From the NCBI GenBank assembly GCA_963678275.1, contig OY782765.1, forward strand, positions 4,774,001 to 4,838,000: a stretch of 64,000 nt of DNA, in the 5' to 3' direction. Positions 16,751-25,365 of this stretch are shown in pieces (the stretch's first letter is position 1; every line of letters begins with the position of its first letter). The notes beneath the pieces are model-generated. The model made no database searches. It had not been told where the DNA came from and worked only from the letters and a program-made list of their open reading frames with translations. The position numbers were made by a program, and so were the translations under genes. Origin of the DNA: G963677445 sp963678275 (GTDB lineage: Bacteria > Bacteroidota > Ignavibacteria > Ignavibacteriales > Melioribacteraceae).

Positions 16751-17884
16751 ATGTGCGAAATAAATACTCATTCATTTAATTATATTCTGCAGCTTGTAAG
16801 AAATTCCATACTCCTGACTTTTTTCTTTTTTAATTTAGTAATCTTTCCCCAAGTTGGCGAAACATGTCCATATTGCGAACAAGAAGAAGGCGAGCTTATT
16901 TTTTCACAAGGTGATGTACAGACTAAAAGTGCAGATGTTGAAAAAAAACAGGGGAAAAAGGATAAAGCAAAAGATTTATATGACAAAGCAAAAAACTATG
17001 CGAACTATACTGAAAATGAAAGGGATGAAATTTGTTCCGAGAATCCGGGGACAAAAAAATGCAATGATGCAAAATATCTAGCTGATGAAGCAAAAAGGCT
17101 TCTGAAAATGAGGAAAAAGAATTTTGATAATGCAAGGGAAAAGCTTGATAAAGCAAAGGAAGCTTTGAAGAAAGCTTTAAAAAGATTAGATGAAGCAGTA
17201 AAAAATTTGTTGGATTGCGTCTCAAGGGGATCTCCGGGCCCTTGTCTAAAATGTTCAGAAGGTGTGGTTGTAGTCAACAACGATGATGATCCGGGAGAGT
17301 GTTTAAAATGTGATAATGGAGAGATTGTCGCTGATAATGATGAAGATCCCGGCGACTGTTTAAAGTGTGATAACAAGCAAGTTGTCGCTGATAATGATGA
17401 AATCCCGGGGCCATGTCTTTATTGTGACAATAAAGTTGTCAAAGAAAGATGTATTGAAGGGGAACAATGCTGCGATGGTGTTTGTGAGGAGATTGTTTTC
17501 GCGTACCGGGTTACAAAGACTGTCCGCACATGCGTTGGTTCAGCGGGCGGACCAATACCGGGAGAATCAGATGAAGAAGTGTTGGGGGGGCATGTTGAAG
17601 ATGAAACATATAGCTATTGGAGCACATCATGTAATGCAGGCACAACCGGTGATTTGGTTGTGTCAAAGGGAGGATGCAAAGGGTCGGAAACAACAATAAC
17701 CTGTGACGGACCTCAGCAGCTTCCATGTGGCGCTAATATCAGTATGAGAATCGAAAGGCAAAATCAATTTATTCCTCTTCGCGAAGACACACTCTTTTTA
17801 TCGGCTGCAATCGCAAAAATTAGGACGATAAATAAAATATTTAATGAGGTATTTTTAATAGTTCATAATGAGTTTCTATTATGA
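16751..17884 (+). CDS. Exported Cys-rich coiled-coil protein, paralog 1 of 3
   Basis: 377 aa, unrecognised family. An AGGA ribosome binding site precedes the ATG. After a long signal peptide ending in VIFPQ comes VGETCPYCEQE, a CxxC motif. Residues ~50-150 are a lysine-rich coiled coil. Four tandem ~19-residue CxxC units follow (GPCLKCSEG, GECLKCDNG, GDCLKCDNK, GPCLYCDNK), each separated by a DND(E/D) acidic turn. A conserved Cys-rich C-terminal domain then contains EQCCDGVC, a YWSTSC segment, SKGGCKG and an ITCDGP segment. The repeated CxxC pairs could bind metal or form disulfides. The stop overlaps the next start as ATGA. The last ~50 residues have no counterpart in the paralogs. Confidence 0.75.
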   Translation: MCEINTHSFNYILQLVRNSILLTFFFFNLVIFPQVGETCPYCEQEEGELIFSQGDVQTKSADVEKKQGKKDKAKDLYDKAKNYANYTENERDEICSENPGTKKCNDAKYLADEAKRLLKMRKKNFDNAREKLDKAKEALKKALKRLDEAVKNLLDCVSRGSPGPCLKCSEGVVVVNNDDDPGECLKCDNGEIVADNDEDPGDCLKCDNKQVVADNDEIPGPCLYCDNKVVKERCIEGEQCCDGVCEEIVFAYRVTKTVRTCVGSAGGPIPGESDEEVLGGHVEDETYSYWSTSCNAGTTGDLVVSKGGCKGSETTITCDGPQQLPCGANISMRIERQNQFIPLREDTLFLSAAIAKIRTINKIFNEVFLIVHNEFLL

Positions 17885-18672
17885 TAAGCAGGCGAATCGT
17901 TTTTCTTTTTATGTTATTTCTTATTTTGGACTGCAATGAAATTTTTTCCCAGACAGGCAAAACATGTCCACCCTGCGCAAAAGAAAAGAAAACGCTTGAT
18001 ATCGCGATTGAGAAACGAAAAGAGGCTTTGAGAAAGTATAATGAAGCTGTAAAAAAATTAAAAACAGCGCGCAGTCAGCTTGTAAAGGCTTTACGTTATG
18101 TGAGAATTACGCGCGTTGCGATGAATATTGCATGTTCTCTCAAACCTTTCAATAACAACAACTGTCTGGCCGCGAAATTAATATATAAGGGAGCATTATA
18201 CTTACTAAAAAAAAGAAATGAACAGGCCAGGGCCGCGTTAAAAAACCTGAAGGATGCAAAGGCAAAATTAAAAACCTGCAGACAGGCTGTTAAAAAGGCG
18301 GAGACTTTATATAAGGCGTGTATGCAAAGGCCCAAAGATCCTACCTGCAAAAAATGTGTAAAGGGAAAAGTTGTGAACAAAGAATGGGAAGAACCGGGAA
18401 CCTGCAGATATTGCAAGCTTGGAAAGTTAGTGTATAAGTGTAAATCAAATGAACAATGCTGCGATGGTAAATGCAAGCCCAAAATTGATCTTTACTGGAC
18501 GGTTATGGTTGTTCAGAATTGTGACGGAATTGAGGTATTGAAGTTTTGGAGTATAACCTGTTTCCCGGGATTTTGGGGTAATCTTGAAAGAAGCAAAGGG
18601 GGATGCAGAGGGGCCAATTTCTGGACAGTGTGCGCGGGTCCCTTTCATCCATGCGATCCTGGAGAATACTAA
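17881..18672 (+). CDS. Exported Cys-rich coiled-coil protein, paralog 2 of 3
   Basis: 263 aa, starting at an ATGA overlap with paralog 1. Signal peptide ending FSQ, then TGKTCPPCAKEKK. The coiled coil (residues ~40-145) is followed by only two CxxC units (DPTCKKCVKG and GTCRYCKLG). The conserved C-terminal domain shows NEQCCDGKCKP, DLYWTVMVVQNCDG, FWSITCFPGFWG and SKGGCRG. It is the shortest member and shows the minimum set of domains. Confidence 0.75.
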   Translation: MISRRIVFLFMLFLILDCNEIFSQTGKTCPPCAKEKKTLDIAIEKRKEALRKYNEAVKKLKTARSQLVKALRYVRITRVAMNIACSLKPFNNNNCLAAKLIYKGALYLLKKRNEQARAALKNLKDAKAKLKTCRQAVKKAETLYKACMQRPKDPTCKKCVKGKVVNKEWEEPGTCRYCKLGKLVYKCKSNEQCCDGKCKPKIDLYWTVMVVQNCDGIEVLKFWSITCFPGFWGNLERSKGGCRGANFWTVCAGPFHPCDPGEY

Positions 18673-18732
18673 TTGTTCGGTTTCATCTTTTATGGAAAAC
18701 GGCGCAGTTTTTATACTTTCAGGAGAAATAAA

Positions 18733-19584
18733 TTGTATAATCAAAAATATTTTTTAATAATTTTCAAAATAACTCTTTTCATGTTTATGGGGCGATCACT
18801 ATTATTTCCACAGCTTGGCAAAACATGTCCACCCTGCGACGCGGAAAAAGCACATTATTTAAACGCGAAGAGGATTTTTACACAGAGGCAGGCGGACCTG
18901 AAAAAAGCGCAAGTGGAGATGAATAAAAGGGTGGCTGCCGCCCGAAGAGCAGCGAATAGTTATACAACCGCTAATTTGCGCGCTAACAGGATATGTAAAA
19001 ACAATCCTAATTCAGGTAATTGCAAAAACGCTCAACATCTTGCGAGGATGGCATTTTTCAGAATGGAAAAAAGAACGAAGCAGGCTGAAGATGCCATTGA
19101 GGAATATGACCGGGTATTAAAGAAATTGAAAGAAGCAAAGGAGCACATGGACCTGATGAAATTAAAATGGAATGAATGCAAAGCGAGAATTATGCCCGGT
19201 CCATGCCTTATATGTGATAATGGACATGTTGTGTCGAATGATGATGATTTTGTCGGAGTATGTGAACAATGCAAAAACGGGGAGGTGATTCATAAAGACT
19301 GGGAAGAACCGGGCACCTGCAGACATTGTGTAAATAAAAAACTTGTTTATAAATGTAAATCCGATGAACAATGCTGCTGGGGCGAATGCCGGATCAAAGT
19401 TGATCTTTATTGGACTGTAATGGTTATTGAGAACTGTGATGGAGAAGAAAGATATGAATTCTGGAGTAAGGAATGTTTCCCCGGCGCCTGGGGTGACCTG
19501 GCAAGGAGCAAAGGAGGTTGTAAAGGCTCTGATACCCGTATTGAATGTTCAGGTCCTTATCAGCCATGTTACCCGGGAAATTGA
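18733..19584 (+). CDS. Exported Cys-rich coiled-coil protein, paralog 3 of 3
   Basis: 283 aa from a TTG at 18733, chosen because AGGAG (18721-18725) lies 7 nt upstream and the product then begins with a normal signal peptide ending LLFPQ. The mature protein starts LGKTCPPCDAEK. Coiled coil to about residue 150, then three CxxC units (GPCLICDNG, GVCEQCKNG, GTCRHCVNK), and the conserved C-terminal domain with DEQCCWGECR, DLYWTVMVIENCDG, FWSKECFPGAWG and SKGGCKG. Paralogs 2 and 3 share more with each other than with 1. Last gene of the operon. Confidence 0.75.
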   Translation: MYNQKYFLIIFKITLFMFMGRSLLFPQLGKTCPPCDAEKAHYLNAKRIFTQRQADLKKAQVEMNKRVAAARRAANSYTTANLRANRICKNNPNSGNCKNAQHLARMAFFRMEKRTKQAEDAIEEYDRVLKKLKEAKEHMDLMKLKWNECKARIMPGPCLICDNGHVVSNDDDFVGVCEQCKNGEVIHKDWEEPGTCRHCVNKKLVYKCKSDEQCCWGECRIKVDLYWTVMVIENCDGEERYEFWSKECFPGAWGDLARSKGGCKGSDTRIECSGPYQPCYPGN

Positions 19585-19834
19585 ATTTCTGTTTTGCCGG
19601 ACAAAGGTTAAATGCGTCCCGCCAGTTGATTGTTATAAAATTGATTGAGTAAAGTTTATTCCATTGCTCTATTAAAATAGAATGATACTTTTTGTGAGAA
19701 AGAGGGTAAAGCAGCGGATATGAAAAGTTCAAAAGTTTGGGTTGGTTTAGTATCCCGAAATAATTTTCTTTACATTGCGCATTCGATTCGATTAAACCTG
19801 GGACAACTATCACAGACTATTCGATTATTATTGT

Positions 19835-20491
19835 ATGAAAAAAGTAACAATCTATACTGACGGATCAGCCAGATCAAATCCGGGGCCGGGAGGTTACGGG
19901 GTGGTGCTTCTTTACGGGGAACACCGCAGGGAGCTTTCAGCAGGATTTGCAAGAACAACCAATAACAGGATGGAGCTGCTCGCGGTTATCGAGGGACTGA
20001 AAGCTCTAAGGGAATCATGTAAAGTGGATATTTATTCCGATTCACAATACGTTGTAAATGGAATTAAAAAAGGGTGGGCCGAAAAGTGGAAAAAGAACAA
20101 CTGGATGAGAAACAGGTTTGAAGAGGCGCTCAATGCCGATCTCTGGGGGGCGCTTTTAAATGAATGCGCTAAACATGATGTAAACTTAAAATGGGTTCGC
20201 GGACACGCCGGCAACAGGGAAAATGAAAGGTGTGACAAACTCGCGAAATCAGCGGCCGATAAAAAGGATCTCCCGGTCGATAGTGGTTTTAATAAATCGG
20301 GTAAAAAGAAAAAGGTGGAAAAAGAAGGTGATCCGTGCCCAATTTGTGGTAAACCGGTTATAAAAAAGTTTCCACGAATAAGAAAGGCCGGTTATAAAAG
20401 AGACTACTATTACCAGTTCTACTTCTATTGCCCCGATTGTTCAAAAAAATACAAAACTGAAGATGGTAAAATATTTCTGACTGCTAAATAG
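19835..20491 (+). CDS. rnhA: Ribonuclease HI with C-terminal zinc-ribbon-like extension
   Basis: 218 aa; residues 1-145 are a complete RNase HI. Catalytic positions are visible: Asp in YTDGSARSNPGPGGYG, Glu in NNRMELLAV, Asp in YSDSQYVV, His in RGHAGNREN, and Asp in CDKLAK. The basic-protrusion segment KKGWAEKWKKNNWMRN is present. It cleaves RNA in RNA-DNA hybrids and removes Okazaki primers and R-loops. The last ~55 residues are extra, with CPICGKP and CPDCSKK separated by a basic, aromatic stretch, a likely four-cysteine zinc ribbon. The start ATG has no strong ribosome binding site. Confidence 0.92.
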   Translation: MKKVTIYTDGSARSNPGPGGYGVVLLYGEHRRELSAGFARTTNNRMELLAVIEGLKALRESCKVDIYSDSQYVVNGIKKGWAEKWKKNNWMRNRFEEALNADLWGALLNECAKHDVNLKWVRGHAGNRENERCDKLAKSAADKKDLPVDSGFNKSGKKKKVEKEGDPCPICGKPVIKKFPRIRKAGYKRDYYYQFYFYCPDCSKKYKTEDGKIFLTAK

Positions 20492-20834
20492 TGAAGAAAC
20501 ACAAGCCGGTAAAATTCTTTTGACCATTCTTGCCTGCAATGCATATAACCAATTATTTCCCTGCTTTTTGTGGCAGAACATTGAACTGTGTATATTGATT
20601 AAAAAATGCACTGGTTAATTATAATTATTCCCTTATGAGTAGAATTCTACTTGACATAACAAAGTTTTAAATAATATTAGTTTACCAGGGAATACTGTCG
20701 TCCCTGGCGGGACTTTCTTCCAGACTTGTATCCCGCGATTTTATCTTGCGAATGAAACCATGTAAGTTTTTGTTTTTTTTATAACCGGGATCAGGAATTC
20801 TGAAATTACAAAAATAACGATCGTATTGTGTGTT
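20492..20834. other. Intergenic region with a degenerate repeat and terminator-like hairpin
   Basis: No gene. At 20641-20725 a degenerate block A (GAATTCTACTTGACATAACA) is followed by TTTACCAGGGAATACTGTCG and the hairpin GTCCC-TGGC-GGGAC. The same order, block A then TTTACCGGGGAATTCTGTCG then GTCCC-TGAC-GGGAC-TTTT, is found at 43770-43862. Confidence 0.55.
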
Positions 20835-21365
20835 ATGGAGATACAAAAAAGAAGAAAATTATTCTGCAAACTGCTTCCTCCGCTTCCAGGGAAGGATGAC
20901 AGAAATGACATAAAAGATTTGCCCAATAGCTGTCCTCTCTGCGGTTATCCGACATTGAACAGCCGCTCAAGACATGATATTTGTTACATTTGCAAATGGC
21001 AAGATGATGGGCAGGATGAAGAAGAAAAGAATGAAGTCCGGGGTGGACCTAATGGCGAATATTCCATCGATAGTTACAGAATTAAATTCTCCCGATTGAT
21101 TGAGGATCTAAAAAACTATAACGGCAATGAATCATCAATTAATGAATTGAGGGAAGCTATTCTTCTCTTGGAAAAGATGGAAAATTCATTGTCTGAAAAA
21201 AACATAGCTTCGTTCATGGCCCAGTTGAAAAAAGCCGGGGCTCTAATGGAAATATTTTCCCGGAAGCGGCCAAAACGAAAATTCGGCAGTGCGAAAAGAA
21301 AAATATGGATATCCACCGGTTTTGATGATTCCCCCGAAAATTTTGAGGAATATCAATATTATTAA
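20835..21365 (+). CDS. CPCC-like cysteine-rich protein
   Basis: 176 aa from ATG 20835 (a TTG three codons earlier is also in frame). Residues ~30-75 contain CPLCGYPTL, ICYICKWQDD, and a short acidic run before GGPNGEYSIDSYRIKF, which together resemble the CPCC family of small cysteine-rich proteins (consensus CPCCGY..., C.VC.WEDD, GGAN). A four-Cys zinc site is likely. The C-terminal half is helical, with a basic tail. Function unknown. It converges with, and overlaps by 4 bp, the minus-strand gene at 21362. Confidence 0.65.
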   Translation: MEIQKRRKLFCKLLPPLPGKDDRNDIKDLPNSCPLCGYPTLNSRSRHDICYICKWQDDGQDEEEKNEVRGGPNGEYSIDSYRIKFSRLIEDLKNYNGNESSINELREAILLLEKMENSLSEKNIASFMAQLKKAGALMEIFSRKRPKRKFGSAKRKIWISTGFDDSPENFEEYQYY

Positions 21366-22018
21366 ACCCGTTCCCTGAACTGTCTCAAACCCTCTTCAAT
21401 TTCTTCCGGAGGAAGATTTCCATTCCTCAGGGCAGCTTCCGGTTTGTCTTTCAGATTGTAAAAAAACTCTTCCCCGATATTTTTTATATTATCATAATTA
21501 TCATCGGCAAGTTCAAAAAGCAGATCTTCAGCGTCGGAGTAGTAACCGGCAATCTCAAAGAAGTGAAAAAGATTAAATTTTATCTCCGGCTCCGGCATGC
21601 ATTTTTTAAGTGACAAAATGGGATTCAAAAATTCTGAAAGGTAATTTTCATCAAGGTAGCGACGGTCAGTTTCCACCGACTTATGGTATAGAAGAAAAGA
21701 GCGCAGCAACAGATCATAATCATACCTCATATCAGCCGCCGCTCCGCCTGATAAGCCGCATTCCTTCAGCAGGATAACCGCCCCGGTATAACATTTGGTG
21801 GCGTCTGTTTTCCCGCTGATTGAAAAGAGTCTGAAAAGATCACTCACAGGCATTTCTTTCAGCGATTTTAAGTCGAGCCCCACAGTATGAAGGGTAAGTG
21901 AATTTAACTGGTCATAAAATTCCGATTCAGTCTGCTCCTTTTTATTCAGCAGTATTTTGGCGAGCGCTTTAAAAAACTGCTCCACCTGCCGCATTATAAA
22001 ATCTTCTCTTATTACCAT
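21362..22018 (-). CDS. DUF6483-like helical protein
   Basis: 218 aa, ATG at 22018 with AAGGAG upstream. The opening MVIREDFIMRQVEQFFKALA followed by KILLNKKEQTESE is the typical start of DUF6483 proteins, and the rest is all-helical with TPR-like repeats (YYSDAEDLLFELADDNYDNI). The function of this family is not known. Cytoplasmic by lack of signal or membrane segments. Confidence 0.6.
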   Translation of the reverse strand: MVIREDFIMRQVEQFFKALAKILLNKKEQTESEFYDQLNSLTLHTVGLDLKSLKEMPVSDLFRLFSISGKTDATKCYTGAVILLKECGLSGGAAADMRYDYDLLLRSFLLYHKSVETDRRYLDENYLSEFLNPILSLKKCMPEPEIKFNLFHFFEIAGYYSDAEDLLFELADDNYDNIKNIGEEFFYNLKDKPEAALRNGNLPPEEIEEGLRQFRERV

Positions 22019-22182
22019 AAAAATTCTCCTTCGCCAAAGAATATTTTATTCTTTTGACGTAGTTAATAAAAATTCGTTAATCTGTCAAACATGAAAAAGA
22101 AATCCCTCAGTCGTCACAGGAACTATATGTGATTATTTCTTGTAATCATACAATATATCCGATTAACAAATATTAGGCTTTT

Positions 22183-23703
22183 ATGAATAAAAAACCTGGT
22201 TTTCTGAACAGATTTCTTGGAATAGTTGAAAAGGTGGGCAACGCCCTTCCTCATCCCGCGACACTCTTTTTCCTGTTCGCGCTGGGAGTAATAATCCTTT
22301 CAGGATTTGTATCTCTCTTTGATCTCGAAGTGCTGCACCCCGGCACGGGAGAGATGATCCGGCCGGTTAACCTTCTTTCGGTAGAAGGATTTCACATAAT
22401 ACTGACAACTATGGTAACAAATTTTACCAATTTCGCGCCGCTGGGCACAGTGCTGGTTTCGATGCTCGGTATTGGAATAGCTGAAAGCAGCGGCATGATC
22501 GGCACCGCGCTCAGACTTCTCGTAATGTCGGCGCCAAAAAAACTGCTTACATTTGTGTTGGTTCTGGCAGGTATTCTTTCAAATACCGCGAGCGAGGTTG
22601 GTTATGTGCTGCTTGTCCCGTTGGGAGCGATAATATTTCTGGCGATCGGCCGGCATCCTATCGCGGGAATGGCGGCGACATTCGCGGGAGTATCGGGAGG
22701 ATACAGCGCGAATCTTCTGCTCGGCACAATTGATCCCCTTCTGGCCGGATTGTCACAGGAAGCGGCTAATATTATTCAGGAGGGATATAAGGTTAGCGCT
22801 GCCGCGAATTATTATTTTATGTTTGTTTCAACATTTTTTATTGCCGCGGCCGGAACGTGGGTCACTGAAAAAATTGTAGTGCCCCGCCTCGGAGAATATA
22901 AAGGTGAAGAAAAACCGGAGAAACTTGAAAAACTGAAGCCGGAAGAGAAAAAAGGGCTGGTTTGGGCTTCTGTTGCCGGCTTTCTTTTTACGCTTGTACT
23001 GGCCCTTGGCATAATCCCTGAAGGAGGATATTTCAGAAATCCTGAAAACGGCGATATACTTCACTCTCCCTTTATGGATGGAATAGTCGCGTTTATTTTT
23101 ATCGGGGCGGCGGTGACAGGCATCGCTTACGGTATCGGTGCGGGCACTTATAAAAATGACACCCAGGTTATGAAAGGTATGGGTAAAGCAATGGAAACCC
23201 TGGGTATTTATATTGTCCTGGTATTTTTTGCCGCGCAGTTTGTCGCATATTTTAAGGAAACCAACCTGGGTCTTATATTTGCCATTGAGGGAGCGGAACT
23301 GCTGAAAGCTTCGGGACTTGGGGATATACCTCTTATGCTGGCTTTCATTTTTCTTTCGGCCATTATTAATATGGTGATGGGAAGCGCCTCAGCTAAATGG
23401 GCTATTATGGCTCCCGTGTTTATCCCGATGTTTATGCTGCTCGGTTATTCTCCCGAACTTGTGCAGGCTACCTACCGCGTGGGCGACAGCGTTACCAATA
23501 TCATTTCGCCGATGATGTCCTATTTCGCCCTGATTGTTGCCTTTATGGAAAGATATGAAAAAAAAGCGGGAATAGGAACCGTTATTTCCACCATGCTGCC
23601 ATATACCTTTACGTTCCTGATAGTATGGTCAGTTCTTCTGATAATATTCCTGCTCTTCGGAATACCACTTGGACCTGACGCGGGCTTTTATATTTCGGGA
23701 TAA
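22183..23703 (+). CDS. abgT: AbgT-family transporter (p-aminobenzoyl-glutamate/antimetabolite type)
   Basis: 506 aa, normal family length, with 11-13 membrane helices. AbgT signatures are evident: the start FLNRFLGIVEKVGNALPHPA, GILSNTASEVGYVLLVPLGA, AGVSGGYSANLLLGTIDPLL, and the re-entrant region near VMGSASAKWAIMAPVFIPMF. Family members import p-aminobenzoyl-glutamate (E. coli AbgT) or export sulfonamide-like drugs by proton/sodium coupling (MtrF, YdaH). No abgA/abgB peptidase genes are adjacent, so the substrate is open. The long hydrophilic loop at ~230-260 is KPE-rich. Confidence 0.9.
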   Translation: MNKKPGFLNRFLGIVEKVGNALPHPATLFFLFALGVIILSGFVSLFDLEVLHPGTGEMIRPVNLLSVEGFHIILTTMVTNFTNFAPLGTVLVSMLGIGIAESSGMIGTALRLLVMSAPKKLLTFVLVLAGILSNTASEVGYVLLVPLGAIIFLAIGRHPIAGMAATFAGVSGGYSANLLLGTIDPLLAGLSQEAANIIQEGYKVSAAANYYFMFVSTFFIAAAGTWVTEKIVVPRLGEYKGEEKPEKLEKLKPEEKKGLVWASVAGFLFTLVLALGIIPEGGYFRNPENGDILHSPFMDGIVAFIFIGAAVTGIAYGIGAGTYKNDTQVMKGMGKAMETLGIYIVLVFFAAQFVAYFKETNLGLIFAIEGAELLKASGLGDIPLMLAFIFLSAIINMVMGSASAKWAIMAPVFIPMFMLLGYSPELVQATYRVGDSVTNIISPMMSYFALIVAFMERYEKKAGIGTVISTMLPYTFTFLIVWSVLLIIFLLFGIPLGPDAGFYISG

Positions 23704-23730
23704 ACATTTTGCTGTAATTCAGCATTTTAA

Positions 23731-23773
23731 GTTTCGGTATTGATAATCGTAAAACGATTGTCAATACCGAAAC
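23731..23773. terminator. Long hairpin downstream of the AbgT gene
   Basis: GTTTCGGTATTGA-T-AATCG (23731-23749) pairs with CGATT-G-TCAATACCGAAAC (23755-23773), an 18-bp stem with one mismatch. No T tract follows, so it may be a factor-dependent terminator or a 3'-end stabiliser and not a classical terminator. Confidence 0.5.
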
Positions 23774-24274
23774 AATGTTATGCTGGAGGCTGCTTTTATT
23801 AAAATATAATCCTTCTTTTTAAATGTTAACATTTCCCTTTTTAACCTTTAATCCATTAAACACCTAAGCTGGCAGAGCCAGAACCAAAAGGAAATTTAGA
23901 AAAAAAAAGTTCTCGTAATCTTCCTCGTTCTCGAATAACCTGGGCGTTTTGAAAAAACGAGTACGAAGTACGATTACGAGAACGAGTACGTTTTTAGAAT
24001 CACGGCCTGACTATCGGCAACATGTTATTGTCAGGCTTTTTGACAAATTTTGCTCCCTGGATAATCCTCAGCATGTTGGCGTTAGTGTGATGAAAGAGCC
24101 TATATTTTCCCCAGGCAGAGCCTGAGGAAAACACCCTAAAGGGGAAAAGTTCCCTGTCAAAACGGGAGGCGATTTATTCAATAAGAAGTTAAATTCTACG
24201 CAAATTGGTAAGAAATTTATCAGCAAGTAGAAAGTTTTATTACCAGGTATAAGTTTCGTAGTCACTCGAGGTGT

Positions 24275-24415
24275 GTCCTCCCCCGTCAATGAAGAAAGGC
24301 GCTTCATTGCCACCCCCTCCGGCGGGGGACATTTTGATTGCTCGGGATTATCGATAAATATCCCCCGCCGGAGGGGGTGGATTCAAAGTGTTTTTCTTTG
24401 AAGACGGGGGAGGAC
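24275..24415. repeat. Cloverleaf-like element, copy 1
   Basis: Outer arms GTCCTCCCCCGTC and GACGGGGGAGGAC; left side hairpin ATGAAG-AAAGGCG-CTTCAT; right side hairpin TTCAAAG-TGTTTTT-CTTTGAA; inner arms CCACCCCCTCCGGCGGGGGA and TCCCCCGCCGGAGGGGGTGG. The inner GGC/GCC pairs correspond to GAA/TTT pairs in copies 2 and 3. Confidence 0.8.
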
Positions 24416-24749
24416 TATCCTTGAGCTAATCGATAATTTTTCCTTTTCTGACTCCATCAGCTTATGGATTTTGAATCGCGGCTTGATTATCGGCAACATG
24501 TTATTGGCGGGTTTATTGACAAATTATGCCCCCGGATTATCCTCAACATGTTGGCGTTAGTGTGGTGAAAGAGCTTATATTTTCCCCAGTCAGAGCCTGA
24601 GGAAAACACCCTAAAGGGTAAAAGTTCCCTGTCAAAACGGGAGGCGATTTATTCAATAAGAAGTTAAATTCTACGAAAATTGGTAAGAAATTTATCAGCA
24701 AGTAGAAAGTTTTATTACCAGGTATAAGTTTCGTAGTCACTCGAGGTGT

Positions 24750-24890
24750 GTCCTCCCCCGTCAATGAAGAAAGGCGCTTCATTGCCACCCCCTCCGAAGG
24801 GGGATATTTGTCAACCAATCCAAATATTTGAAATATCCCCCTTTGGAGGGGGTGGATTCAAAGTGTTTTTCTTTGAAGACGGGGGAGGAC
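24750..24890. repeat. Cloverleaf-like element, copy 2
   Basis: Same plan as copy 1, but the inner stem reads CCACCCCCTCCGAAGGGGGA with TCCCCCTTTGGAGGGGGTGG and extends further through ATATTT/AAATAT. Confidence 0.8.
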
Positions 24891-25224
24891 TATCCTTGAG
24901 CTAATCGATAATTTTTCCTTTTCTGACTCCATCAGCTTATGGATTTTGAATTGCGGCTTGATTATCGGCAACATGTTATTGGCGGGTTTATTGACAAATT
25001 ATGCCCCCGGATTATCCTCAACATGTTGGCGTTAGTGTGGTGAAAGAGCTTATATTTTCCCCAGTCAGAGCCTGAGGAAAACACCCTAAAGGGGAAAAGT
25101 TCCCTGTCAAAACGGGAGGCGATTTATTCAATAAGAAGTTAAATTCTACGAAAATTGGTAAGAAATTTATCAGCAAGTAGAAAGTTTTATTACCAGGTAT
25201 AAGTTTCGTAGTCACTCAAGGTGT

Positions 25225-25365
25225 GTCCTCCCCCGTCAATGAAGAAAGGCGCTTCATTGCCACCCCCTCCGAAGGGGGATATTTGTCAACCAATCCAAAT
25301 ATTTGAAATATCCCCCTTTGGAGGGGGTGGATTCAAAGTGTTTTTCTTTGAAGACGGGGGAGGAC
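25225..25365. repeat. Cloverleaf-like element, copy 3
   Basis: Identical by eye to copy 2 across arms, side hairpins and loop. Confidence 0.8.

Noticed and set aside
24068..25215. Three similar minus-strand ORFs of 65-91 codons (MKRLSSLTGEDTPRV type)
   Set aside because: They are the same non-coding 475 bp unit read three times; they end in repeat sequence, have no ribosome site and resemble no protein.
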